From Cyathus striatus (lineage: Eukaryota > Basidiomycota > Agaricomycetes > Agaricales > Nidulariaceae): DNA of 64,000 nt. Shown piece after piece: positions 24,868 through 35,970 of the stretch (within the stretch, counting starts at the first letter, position 1; every line of letters begins with the position of its first letter). Position numbers and translations under genes: made by a program. A model generated the notes under the pieces. It did not search any database. It saw only the letters and a list, made by a program, of their open reading frames with translations, and was not told the DNA's origin. The stretch lies in contig JAOVFP010000004.1 of NCBI GenBank assembly GCA_025738555.1, positions 5,828,001-5,892,000 on the forward strand. Direction: 5' to 3'.

Positions 24868-25073
24868 CACATACCTATCGCAATGGGCATTTCCTCTAGG
24901 CGCTACGCCATTGCCTGGGACTGGCCTCTCTACACGGTCTACAATGCAGAATGCACGGGTTTTATTCTGGGCACCCACCTCCTGAAATCCCTACGGATCG
25001 GCAGTTATCGTACGGTCTCCTTTGCGGCAGACATTCAGGCATCCCTCTCAGCGGCCGGCAGCTTTTATTCGCA
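24868..25073 (+). pseudogene. LINE RNase H fragment
   Basis: The plus-strand frame contains YTVYNAECTGFILGTHLLKS and YRTVSFAADIQASLS. This matches the core of LINE-encoded RNase H (the E in AE and the D of AAD are catalytic-type positions in the family). The frame breaks off at 25,074, where the first large palindrome begins. No reverse transcriptase precedes it. Confidence 0.6.
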
Positions 25074-26223
25074 TATGACGCTCCAATGTGTCATTTATTT
25101 GCTGTACTTGTAGCTCAGTTCACCGTACTTAACCGTTGCCGTACTCTCAGAATCTACTTTTTTTTCTGTATTTTCTGTATATATCTATATTGGTACTATA
25201 TATTACATACTCATATATCCTACCACTGCAGATATCTCTCTTATAATGACTGTTTTGACGACTTTCTGAGGCTTCGGAAATTTCCGTCACAATTCCCACG
25301 CTCTTCTGAGAATAGCCTGCCGTTCAACTTACGTCCAACTTCTTGCCAACTTCAGTCAATCTTACCGTTAAACATTACTGAGCTTCAATTTCAGCTCATT
25401 TTAATTAGTTTACATTATATTAATACATACTCGACACTAGATAAGGACTACCAAAGGATATTTGGGGGCGCTATTTCTAATATAAGGGTGTTATTAATCA
25501 AGTAAGCTCTCACCAAGCAACAGTGTGTCGCCGATAGCAACAATAACAGAATTATATAGCCTCTAAAGAGTTTCTTTTCACCACGAGCAATTGCTTTTAT
25601 TCTCTTTGATGATATCGAGAAGATATGATGAAATCAAATACTTTTGTCATATCTTCTCAATATTATCGATTTTAAAATATATTCATCGTATTTTTTTCAT
25701 ATCTTCGCGCTTATAGAAGCAATTTCCTGCGGTGTTTTTCTCTCTGCTATAAGCTATGCACTGTCGCTCTAATCATCGTCTTAAACACTTGGATGGGTGT
25801 ATTTTTATATTGGAAATAACATCTCCAAAGCATCTCGACTACCCTTTAGTAACTCATATTTAGTGTAAATTATCTATAAATATAGCATGGAACAATAAAT
25901 TAAAGCTGAAATTAAAGCTCAGTAACGTTAAACGGTAAAATTGACTGAAGTTGGATGTAAGTTGAACGGCAGGCTATTCTCAGAAGAGCGTGGGAATTTT
26001 GACGGAAATTTCCGAAGCCTCAGAAAGTCGTCGAAACAGTCATTATAAGAGAGATATCTGCAGTGGTAGGATATATGAGTATGTAATATATAGTACCAAT
26101 ATAGATATATACAGAAAATATAGAAAAACAAGTAGATTCTGAGAGTACGGCAACAGTTAAGTACGGCGAACCGAGCTATGAGTACGGCAAATAAATGACA
26201 CATTGTATGAAGTATGACGCTCC
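25074..26223. mobile_element. Large palindrome A (about 1.13 kb)
   Basis: Inverted arms of roughly 300 bp (25,084-25,400 and 25,905-26,205) run outward to CAATGTGTCATTTATT/its complement. The word TATGACGCTCC occurs in direct orientation on both sides (25074-25084 and 26213-26223). Both arms carry a conserved block (GACGACTTTCTGAGG...CGGAAATTTCCGT) and several GTACGGC/GCCGTAC words. No intact coding sequence. The open frames at 24,951-25,505 (+) and 25,928-26,233 (-) are the same arm read on opposite strands. Confidence 0.75.
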
Positions 26224-27511
26224 GTTTGATCAAAAACTCACCGTACCGTAGTTCGGTTGCCGTAGCAAAGTGAGTGCCGTAGCATTGGACAATTCATGTT
26301 TTTTTCAGCCAATTCTTATGTTTTCGATACGAATACACATTATATGATATTATTAAGCTATTATAACGAAAATATACGCCTGAAATGTCTCTTTTTCCTG
26401 TCATTTCGCATGTAAAAGTGTTTTTCCCACGCTCGCTGACCGTGCGGAGACTCTTCAATAATACATGCTAGACAATAAAATAAATAGGTGGATATTATCA
26501 AAGTGAGTTAATGTACTTCTATGGTGTACATAGGGACTTGTACAAATCAAATTTTCAAATTCCACTGTCAGTAAGTCCATCAATACAGAGAAGTAATAGA
26601 GTGACAGTATATTGTTAGGCTCGTCATTAGCATTAGCAGTATGAAAATCTGACTTATAGCTACTAAAAATAGTGCATAACTCGCGTTACATGATATTCAT
26701 GATGTATATGTCTACAGTATGGGCCTAGGCTGCCTAGCACATCTTGTTGAAGTCTCCGCGCTTTGAGAAAGCGCGGGAAAAAACCTTCGGTGTGAAACAA
26801 CACGAAAAACAGAGACTTTAAGGACAATTTGAAGGCTCAAATATCATTATAGGTGTTCCTGAGTTTCGTCGTAGCAATAAAATAGTCTCCGAAAGCTATA
26901 TTACTTCACGATATGTTTTGTTTTTCCCTCCAAGTCTCCGTTTTTCGTATTGTCACGCATACAAGGGTTATTTTCCCACGCTTTCTCAATGCGCGGAGAC
27001 TTCAACAATATTTGGTAGGCCTGTATCATAAGTAACATATACATCATGAATATCATAAAAAGCAAGTTGTGCCCTATTTTTATATCACCAATACTAATGC
27101 TAATAAAGAGCCTAGTACTGTTATTCTATCACATCTCTAGGTTGATTGGCTTAATGATGTGGGATGTGTTGAATTTTTAACTTTTATAAGGCGCTATATA
27201 CACACATTAACTCACTTTAACAATATATATCCATTTATTTTACTGTCTAGCATGTATTATTGAAGAGTCTCCGCACGGTCAATAAGCGTGGGAAAACAAC
27301 CTTCACATGTGAAATAACCTTAAAAAAAGACTTTTCAGGCATATATTTTCGTCATAATAGTGGAAGTATATCATAGAATATATATTAATACTGAAAACAT
27401 AAGAATTGGCTAGAAAAAACACGAAATGTCTAATGCTACGGCACCCCCTCTGCTACGGCAACCGAACTACGGTACGGTGAGTTTTTGATCAAACGGAGTG
27501 TCATACATATT
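26217..27511. mobile_element. Large palindrome B (about 1.3 kb)
   Basis: Arms 26,217-26,800 and 26,950-27,511 are inverted copies. The outer ends are GACGCTCCGTTTGATCAAA and its near-complement, followed inward by CACCGTACCGTAGTTCGG. Inner words such as AGTCTCCGCGC..GCGCGGG form smaller hairpins at 26,750-26,780 and 26,940-27,003. The element abuts palindrome A at its left end and palindrome C at its right end. Confidence 0.75.
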
Positions 27512-28611
27512 AATTCACCATACTTAAAACCTGTGCCATACTTCGGTTGCCGTAAATAAGTGTCGCCGTAATCGCAGAATTGGCTTATTCTTCAACATTT
27601 TATATACATATGTATTCTACATGGTTATGTTATGTATTCATATATTATAACGTCTTCGAAATTGACCGTTTCGACGACTTTTTGCGGCCTCGGAAATCTC
27701 CGTAAAAGGTTCCCACGCCTTTCCGAAGATGAGAAAGGTACGTCGTTACGACTTCGTTCTCGCTAATACATTAGAATATGTAACATATGATTATTATATT
27801 AAATGTTATTTACTTACAGGCATGAACTGAGATAAGCTAAGGCATTTGATAGACACCTACAATGCTCCAATTTTTATGTTATGTTATACCTCTTCTGCAC
27901 CATCTTTCTTAATATATTGATAGCAATAAAGCAGTGTATTGGGAAGCTGAACATACAATATAGCTTAAAGGTATCTGGACATGGTCTTACTTTGATGAGC
28001 AGTGTACAGGTGCTTTTATACTGGAGATAAGACAATATAAACCTTTTAGTGTCAGATATCTATTAATAAAATGTACAAAAGTGAAATAAGAGCATAAACG
28101 AAGTTCTGTTATCCCTAATGTTACAGTTGGATGTACGGCACAACGGTCAGAAGAGCGTGGGAATTGAAACGGTAATTTCCGAGTCCTTAGAAAGTCGTCG
28201 AAACGGTCAATTTTACAGACATATACACAGTAGATCTACATACCAACATATATTATAAAATAGCAGAATGTATTTATGATGGAAATATCGAAAAATGCGC
28301 AGATTATTAGATCACAGCGACACTTAAGTATGGCGAACCGAACTATAACTATGGCGAATTTATCAATAGATGACGCTCCATTCTCGAGAAGGTGTGGGAA
28401 CCATGTACGGAGATTTCCGAGGCTGCAAAAAGTCATTGAAATGGTCAATTTCGAAGACGTTATAATATATGAATACATAGCATAACCATGTAGAATACAT
28501 ATGTATATAAAACATTGAGGAATAAGCCAATTCTGCAATTACGGCAATACTTATTTACGGCAACCGAAGTACGGCACAGGTTTTAAGTATGGTGAATTAA
28601 TTAATAGTTGG
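27512..28611. mobile_element. Palindromic segment C (about 1.1 kb)
   Basis: Arms 27,512-27,725 and 28,389-28,611 are inverted copies (shared TTAATTCACCATACTTAAAA and ATTATAACGTCTTCGAAATT). The centre is not symmetrical. It contains another copy of the AAAGTCGTCGAAACGGTCA block near 28,185 and a further TGACGCTCC near 28,371, so it looks like a mosaic of nested insertions of the same family. Confidence 0.65.
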
Positions 28612-29174
28612 AGCATCAAGTGCAGTGGTGAACAGAACGACTCAAACAGGCGCACATAAGTCTCTTAACAAGTTACGACAACAGGATGGACTAAGGAATA
28701 ATCCCCGGTTACATGATGATGAGGCTGTGCAACACCTGTCTCAGCTCATGGACTCTACTACAACCAGTAATCCCACTGATTCCTTAACTGAAGAACTAGG
28801 TGTCACTTGGCTGCCATATCTGAGTCTCTTGGTATCGACCCAGGATGTTTTCCAGGCAATAGTACCAGTAGCCTAGTTGAACTTGATAAACATCTATGTG
28901 ACATTGACTTGTTATGGAGTAGTAATATGTCATGATATGTATGAGGCGCATCAGATGAATACATGTTATATGGGGATAATACTATTTTTCTGCAGTTCGA
29001 AATAGGGAGCTTTGGTGAAACATATTCATTGCTCCGGACGTCAACAAGCATTTTTATCCCAGCTTGCAGCAAGTTATAGATAGCACTAAACAGGAATCAA
29101 GAAATGGGATTTGTATGTACTATTAACTAATATTCATCTATAACTTCTGGTTTACACAATAGCAGGCCAAATAC
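28612..29174. other. Region upstream of the GCM transposase gene
   Basis: The open frame at 28,625-28,876 (84 codons, no recognised motif) could be an exon, but I found no consistent junction to the gene downstream. A possible intron (GTATGTACTATTAAC ... ACAATAG, about 29,113-29,163) precedes CAGGCCAAATACGTG, so the true start of the next gene may lie upstream of 29,175. No terminal inverted repeat was identified. Confidence 0.3.
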
Positions 29175-32100
29175 GTGCAGTCGATTGGAAGTTTATTTGC
29201 TGTCGGACATAAACGGAAACGTTCCATTTCGAATTCCACATCCCCTACTCCCAAGAAACTAAAAGCTCCTACTGGCGAAGAGAAGACTGAAGGAGAGGGG
29301 AGTAGGAGGGAAACAACTACACAGGATCTCCTCAACACAGCGGGTTTGTTACACTATAATGATATGCCCTCCACCTTTTCTAACATCCCCCACCAGGCGT
29401 GGTTATAGCCTGCTTACAGATCTACAAAAATGAGACACAGGATGACATTGATAAGAAGCATAAGATAATTGGCGAAGTGTACGAACGGGCGGAACAAGGC
29501 ATACCAAAAGGATTTGTGCTCTTTGTAACACCTGAAGGTCAGTTATTGACGTATAATAAGAGGTTATTTGCTAAATACTATCTATCCTTTTGCATTTAGG
29601 ACATATCCGAGGATATATTGCAAGGCCCGTTGAAAGGGACATAACAGGACTACTTCCTAAAGTCGAAGTCGAACCAATGGAAGTCGAACCCGTGGAACCT
29701 ATACAATCAAATACAACCCATGCGCAGACAAAAATCACTGTTAGAGCTTCAAAGCATAACACCAGTGACAGCGATGATAGTGACAGTGATGACAGTGACA
29801 GCGAGACCGACGATGAGAGTGATGATGATGACGACGATGACGAAGATGACGGGAAGGTCCTGAATGTTAAGAGCAGTCGCAAGTTTAGAGGAATCAATAA
29901 ACGCAAGCTCAAAAAGATCACCAAAACAATTGATCTTTGGCCCGGTGAAGACCCTAATACATGGAACACTTTTCCGGATGGAGAGTGGCAACACAAGTAC
30001 TCTCTGCGGTATTACGCTGATACAGGACGAATGAAGATCCAATGGGCGAACCAGTCATCTTGGGGAATGAAAAGGAATGGAAGCCGAGACGCAAAAACAT
30101 ACAAAAGAGGCTATAGATGTCAAAGAACTTGCCGAGGAGTCTTTACTTGCGATAATCCCAGTTGCCTGGTTATTATTCGTGCCAGATCCACATTGAAGGC
30201 ACGAAGTAAGCAGCAAGAACGGAAGTGTAAGCAATGTAAAAACTCGATAACCTACATTAGATGCAACGCCAAGTCCATTACTTATATTTATAGGAAGGGC
30301 GTATATTTCTGTCAGCACGGTTTTCATCATCACGGCAAACCGGGTGACGTAGTTAGTCCCTTACCAGTGCAGCGCGAAAAGTTAAGGCAGGATGTCATTT
30401 TACATCCAAATGCTAAAGCTTCGGAGCTGCAGTCAGGAGCGCGAGATGTAATGGGCATACCTGGGGTGCCAGCGACCGATTATTCCACCTGTTATAACAA
30501 TGTCCACAGAATCGCTGTGGAAAGAAAACAGATCATTGAGTCTTTGGGGGGCCCCCCAATGACACTGGAGTTCAATCTCGAAGCATACAAAACATTTTCT
30601 GAAGCACATCCGACATTTATTGTCGCTGAGGATCTTATCAACAAGAAAGTTATCTCTTTCCAATCTACTTGGATGGCTTCCTTACTCGTCAGAGCTGATT
30701 TTAATCCTTCTGGGTTAAATGGTGTTATCTCAGATGCCGTGCATGGCTGGTGGAAAGACAGGTCTTCTCTCGTTATTATTTCTACACTCTATTGCACGCA
30801 AACTTCATCATGGATGCCGGTCTTGTTCACCTACAGTGACGGCGGAACGAGCCTACACTACAAGCTTCATTTCCGGGTGTTATTCGGAAATATCTTCATT
30901 CTGTACAGAGAGAACAATGTGCAGATTACCGATCGTGCCTTCTCTGGGGTGTGTATTTTATATGCTCTCTCTCTATAGATAACACACATTAACCATCTGT
31001 TAGGTTGTTGATTTCAGTGAGGCCCAGCGAAATGGGTATATCGACGTGTTTGTTGAGATGGCCATTGAAATGAATGATCCTCGAGATCTTGTTGAACTGA
31101 GGGTTGCCGCTGAGGGTCTTCTGAAAGGCTGCCAACAGCATTTCAAAAGCAGCGTGAGGTGTATCAAGCATATGAAAGGAATCGACGACGATTCCAACAG
31201 CTATAAATTCGAAATGAACGTGCTTCGTCTTCTCAATGTGCCAGTGAAAGAATTTGACGAGATTGTTGAGAAGATTTTTCTAACCTTCCCGAAGGTGAAG
31301 CCGTGGCTATCCTGGTATTTACGGCCCCACATGGCATCGATGATTTTCCAGTGTAAACGAAAGATGGGGGTTACTGAATGGACATCTCTACCATCCATGA
31401 CGAATGCTGAGGAAGCACAGCACTTCAAGATGTATATGTCCCAGGGTCGAGACCACTACTTTTACGAAGGCCTTACATCGTTGAAGGCGCTTGCAGACGC
31501 GAACGAAACGACATTCAATGCTGTCATTAGTAAGTCTTAACTCTTATCTTAAGTTGGGGATGGTACTGATATTTATTTTCATAGCTGGCGCACGTATTCG
31601 TTATGGAAAAGCTGCACCCTGGCAGACATACGATCGAAAGTCTCGCCATCCAGAAAGGAAGCTAATTGATGAGTCGACAGACGAGGAAACCGAGAAGGAA
31701 AATAAAGCGACTGAATCGCCTGAAGAGGAGTCCCCAAAGAAAACATTGGCTGAGAATAAACCGAAGAAGAAAAGAGCAGAGAAGATCGTGAACGATGGTC
31801 GTCCTTATGATCACAAAACCAAAAAATATTTAGACACCCATGCAGGTCTAAATGAAGCTGCTAAGAACGAAGAGAAGGCTAAGCTCCTTCAAGTGACAAA
31901 AGCAACGGAGAGAGCCAAAAAAAATGCCACAAAAAAAGTAATGACACAACGGAAGACTCGACAGGGACCTAAAGGTGTTACAGAGCCTCAAAAGAAGAAA
32001 AGTCAGCACGAGCTACTATCTAAAGGCATTCCGAAGCCTCATAAGAAAAAAACGTTTGAAGATTTTAGCTCTAGCCCACCGAATATCTCTGATGAAGGGC

Positions 32101-34910
32101 GCAAACCCAGTCTTTTTGCTTCCTTCTCATGGGAGGACAATTCGTGCTGGTTGGATTCCTCTTTACAGCTCTTATTTCAGGCTTTGTATCGTCGTCCCCG
32201 CGACTTCGAAACTGCGGTGAGGACTGTGCCACCAGACTGCCATCTGAAGGTAGTCGAGACGTTATTTAATAAATACTCGGGCTATCAAGCCGAAGTCTTT
32301 AGCCTATCCTCTGTAAAGAAGCTTTCAGAGGAACGGAATATATTCTTAAACTATCTCGCAAATCATAGGATAGGAAATATTAGAAAAGGCAATTTTAACA
32401 ACCTCTGGGTGAGTTAGTACGATCCATCACATATAATTTCTTATTGGCTTCATGGTTAGGAATGGTTTTATGACGTTGTGAACAAGGCGAGCACAGAAAG
32501 CAAGTATAACGGCCACCTGTACTTTGAACGACTTGAGGTGGCCATACGCATATGTTGTAAAGCTCTCGACACAAACGATATTACACACTTGTACATGGAA
32601 AAGACGCCGAAACGGAAAAGGGCCATTCATCTGACGATTAAGGACTTTAACACATTCAACGGAAATGCAAATACATGGCTTAAGCATCAAACCAGCTTTA
32701 AATACGACATCCACGATGTACTTCCCTGTTACAGAACCATTGATGGCGAGCCCAAGTGCACTGGGGTTAACTTTGATGTTACGAAATGGTTATCTATCCC
32801 AGTTGTACTAATCATCAACGTAGACGAGGCTTGTTTTACGCCTCAAGGCAAGGACAACTTACCTTTGGTTTGGAATTTTCCGGGGGAAATTCAACCTGAT
32901 GGAAATTCTGTTGTTTACGAAATGGTCGGGCGTGCTTTCTATGGTGCCAACCACTTCAGAACTCGGTACTTGTACAACGGTGCAATTTACGACTATGATG
33001 GGATGAACGCTGGTATCGCAAAAGAGCTCACTGATATGACGGCTAAGACTGCTCTGTACGGACAGAACGTAAATCCTCCACCTGGCTTCTCCACAACCAC
33101 GGTCGTTTATAAGTTGCGAGGTGGCGTAAGTTCACAAGAATCATTCTTAGAGCGACAGGTCACAAAGATTCTTGAGCTACATCAGATTAGCGTCTCGGGC
33201 ACGCAGGGGCTACAGAAACCTCCGGTATTAAAGTACCGTGGAGCTGATCTTTCTCCAGAGGTCAATCGTCCATGGTTCAAGAAGACGAAGCAAGTGTATA
33301 CCCGGGAATATACTAGAGCTATTCCCAAATCGTCCACAATGCCACCAGAAGAATCAACAACTCTACACCATCGAGTTACTCCCATAACAGATGATGAGAG
33401 CGATGAACGTTCCATTCCGCCACCAGAGGAATTGTCAACTCAGCATCCAGATGAGAAGGGTTCGTCGCAACTACAAGATGGGGAAGATGATGACTCTGTC
33501 GAAAGCGACTCACCTTTCAACTGTCGATGTGGTGTAGCTGGAAACGGCCCAGAACTCGACGCGGAGGCACCAGGAGCTATTCAATGCTACGGGTGCAAAG
33601 ATTGGATGCACTTGGCTTGCCAACGAGGTGGACGAGGATCTTGGCTGCCAGAAGAAATAGATTTCTTCTGTGACTACTGCTCAAAGGGAAAGTCTTATAT
33701 AGTGTAAGTAACCATTTATTCACTTTATAGCAACTTTTCTTATATTTCCGCCTTTCAGGCCAACCCCCCCGAAAGGGTGGCCACAAAGAAACCAAACAAA
33801 TCGTCTACTGTTAGTTCTTCCAGGCCACATAAGATATAACTACTAACCATTTCGTCAAATAGAGCAGGGAGAGGCGCTTTAATCCTTGTCGGTCAGTATT
33901 GGTACCCAGGAAGGATTCTTAGGAAAGTCGAGCTAGGACATGAGATGCAATGGGATGTCAAGCTTTGGAGGGACTGTAGTATCCCAGAGAGCAATCAGGG
34001 AAATTTTCTTATCTATAATGGCGTTAAAAAAAGCGAAATTGTCGATGAGTTGTGGAAAGATATCCAAAGCCGGCGAGGGATACAGGTGATCATATTTTTA
34101 TAGTCTTTACATAATAACTAACGAGCATACCAGCTTGGTCATTGGAAGCTGGCGATTAATACTCCTTCGGAGGAAGACATAATCGAGAACTTCATACAGA
34201 CCCCTGTAACAAAAGAAATGGAGGGGATCCTTGGTCCTCACGTCATTATACTGGATGAGCTACTCCGCATCGACATCCAAAAAGTCGATCTCCGAAAATA
34301 TAGGAACATACCAGCACTTCATTATGCTCGCAGAATGGAGAAATACCCAAACGAGCAAAGCCTAGGCTATATTCAAGGGACAGTCGACCATTATGGCAAC
34401 CTGACGCCTCAGCAACGAGCTGAAATCGCGCATTGGTTCTCTATTAATGTTCCTTCGGCATCGTCAAACAAGAAAAAGCCTTCGAAGAATCATCCATCAA
34501 AGTGGATGCTTACCGTATCATTTGTGCACGCGGTGACATTATACATTATGTCGGTGTACAAGGATAGGCTTGAAACTGGAACAAAGCCTGTCGAAGCTGC
34601 ATGGATATACCAGGTGAAGGAAAGGATGACGGCTTCTATAGATGTGGACCGTGAGTGCGTGACAATGTTCGAGCGGAGACTGTTCAAATCTTCGATTGAT
34701 GCAAGCCACGCTGGAAGTGGAATTTGGGGATTCGATGTTGGTCCTCTCCAGAATGAATGGTTTCCTTACAATGAAGTCCCAGCTTACTGGCGAGAATCAA
34801 AATTTGTAGATGTTCAAGAGGATCTGGAGGTATGCTTATGTATGCTCATCCTGGACTGTCATATTAATTATGTGGTCGAATAGGTCGGTCCTAACTACAA
34901 AAAAGAATAG
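29175..34910 (+). CDS. Giant transposase-like protein: GCM domain, DDE core, USP-like protease, PHD finger
   Basis: Ten exons join in phase without a stop: 29175-29343, 29397-29537, 29600-30948, 31004-31529, 31585-32408, 32460-33703, 33759-33809, 33863-34085, 34134-34829, 34884-34910; 1,749 codons. Residues about 153-187 are an acidic S/D/E tract. About 217-352 form a GCM zinc domain (WGMKRNG, LKARSKQQERKCKQCKNSI, FCQHGFHHHGKP). About 450-700 form a DDE-type transposase core resembling the Mutator class, with ISDAVHGWW (Asp 482) and VVDFSEAQRNGYID (Asp 556). A basic linker follows. About 905-1190 resemble a ubiquitin-specific protease: Cys box SWEDNSCWLDSSLQLLF (Cys 916) and His box YGANHFRTRY...YDYDG (His 1168). 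About 1356-1410 are a PHD finger (CRCG, CYGCKDWMHLAC, CDYC), then a barrel-like stretch (LVGQYWYPGRILRKVE) and an unrecognised C-terminal domain. Expected nuclear. The Met start is tentative. Domain names are by eye. Confidence 0.8.
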
Positions 34911-35260
34911 CTAGTATCGGTAAACAGTTTGTTCGGATGAATACATAGATAGCCATACCGAATATCCAATTCTCCCTCCCTTCCTCATGTAAATCGGCTC
35001 TCGCAGGTGAGCTGTAACGGTAAACGGTTTGTTCTGATGATATACAAAGAACATTAGTTACATCTCGAATACGTAGACAGCCATACCTATATTATTCCCC
35101 TTCCTCATATAAATTGGTCCTCGTGGCTGAGCTGTAACGGTAAACGGTATGTTCTGATGCAATACAAAGAACATTGGTTACTTCTCGAATACGTAGTCAG
35201 CCGTACCTAATTCTGTTCACAACATGGAGGGGAATACTATGGGAATACTATGTTATTCTC
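34911..35260. repeat. Imperfect tandem repeat (100-120 bp) just 3' of the transposase gene
   Basis: CGGTAAAC(A/G)GT followed by (T/A)TGTTC(T/G)GATG recurs at 34,918, 35,018 and 35,138. Each is followed by TAGNCAGCC(A/G)TACC, CTTCCTC and AAAT(C/T)GG. About 2.8 copies, starting 7 bp after the stop codon. It could be the 3'-UTR or subterminal repeats of the transposon carrying the preceding gene (inference). Confidence 0.6.
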
Positions 35261-35466
35261 CATCCCTTCCTCGTTTAAATCAGCCCTCCTGTTGAGCTTT
35301 CCTTCTTTTCCTAGTTACTATCGGTATTCAAACGAATATAATGTATTTATTATTATTTCTACTATTAAGTACACTCGAGAACTATCTAACTATGGGGTAC
35401 GTGGTAGTAATGGAAAGAAAGTGATGGCGTGGCCATATCATGTGACTCCAAGTTTGGTTGTTTCGA

Positions 35467-35503
35467 TCATATTTAGGGCAGGGCTAGCCTGCCCTAAATA
35501 TGA
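35467..35503. repeat. Perfect 16-bp hairpin
   Basis: TCATATTTAGGGCAGG and its exact reverse complement are separated by five bases (GCTAG). CCTGCCCTAAA also occurs alone near 38,465. It may be a junction of two transposon ends or a transposon footprint; nothing else supports a function. Confidence 0.5.
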
Positions 35504-35602
35504 CGGGAGCAGTCAACACGGTTGCCGTTACCTTCAATTCTTTCATCCACTCACTCATGTTCTCACTAGTAAGGTATTAGAGTCGCATTAGTATACATAA
35601 TA

Positions 35603-35617
35603 GTAGTAGTAATGGTT

Positions 35618-35659
<42 letters not shown>

Positions 35660-35660
35660 A
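35603..35660. repeat. (TAG)n microsatellite
   Basis: About fifteen repeats of the trinucleotide GTA/TAG with a few interruptions, directly upstream of a LINE fragment. The reverse strand gives a spurious poly-leucine frame. Confidence 0.85.
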
Positions 35661-35679
35661 TAAAAAGTCCCCCTTTGCA

Positions 35680-35970
35680 GGAAATGTGCCACAGGCTCGC
35701 TGAAATGGTGGAGCATTTCCTACTATGCTGCCCCGCCTATGCAGACCGGCGCTGCAAGCTTCTTGCATAATGCATGCCCTGCAACCGCCACGTCTATCTA
35801 TGGAAAATTATCTTGGGTCCAACGAACCTCTCTGCGCCGCTGAATATATCAATGCTACGGGACGCCTACATCAAACACTTACGGTGTGTGTTCACCCCGG
35901 TGTTCCCTCCGTTTACATCTTCCCGCTGACATGCCACTTCGAGGCCTCTACATTACTGCACCTACGTCAA
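35680..35970 (+). pseudogene. LINE 3' end fragment
   Basis: The plus strand contains EMCHRLAEMVEHFLLCCPAY, then (after a frameshift) LGSNEPLCAAEYINATGRLH, the usual C-terminus of fungal LINE ORF2. The following segment GTTCACCCCGGTGTTCCCTC recurs at 54,300-54,390, where it belongs to a poly(A)-tailed insertion. So this looks like the same LINE family with its 3' UTR. Confidence 0.6.

Noticed and set aside
24951..26233. Two similar Cys/Phe/Tyr-rich proteins on opposite strands
   Set aside because: They are the two arms of palindrome A read outward, with AT-rich composition and no motif.
25074..28620. CRISPR-like or centromeric array
   Set aside because: The repeats are inverted arms, not regularly spaced direct repeats, and the organism is eukaryotic.
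29571..29996. Minus-strand Ser/Leu-rich frame
   Set aside because: It is the complement of the acidic Ser/Asp tract in the giant transposase gene.
35577..35768. Leucine-rich peptide on the minus strand
   Set aside because: It results from the (TAG)n microsatellite.
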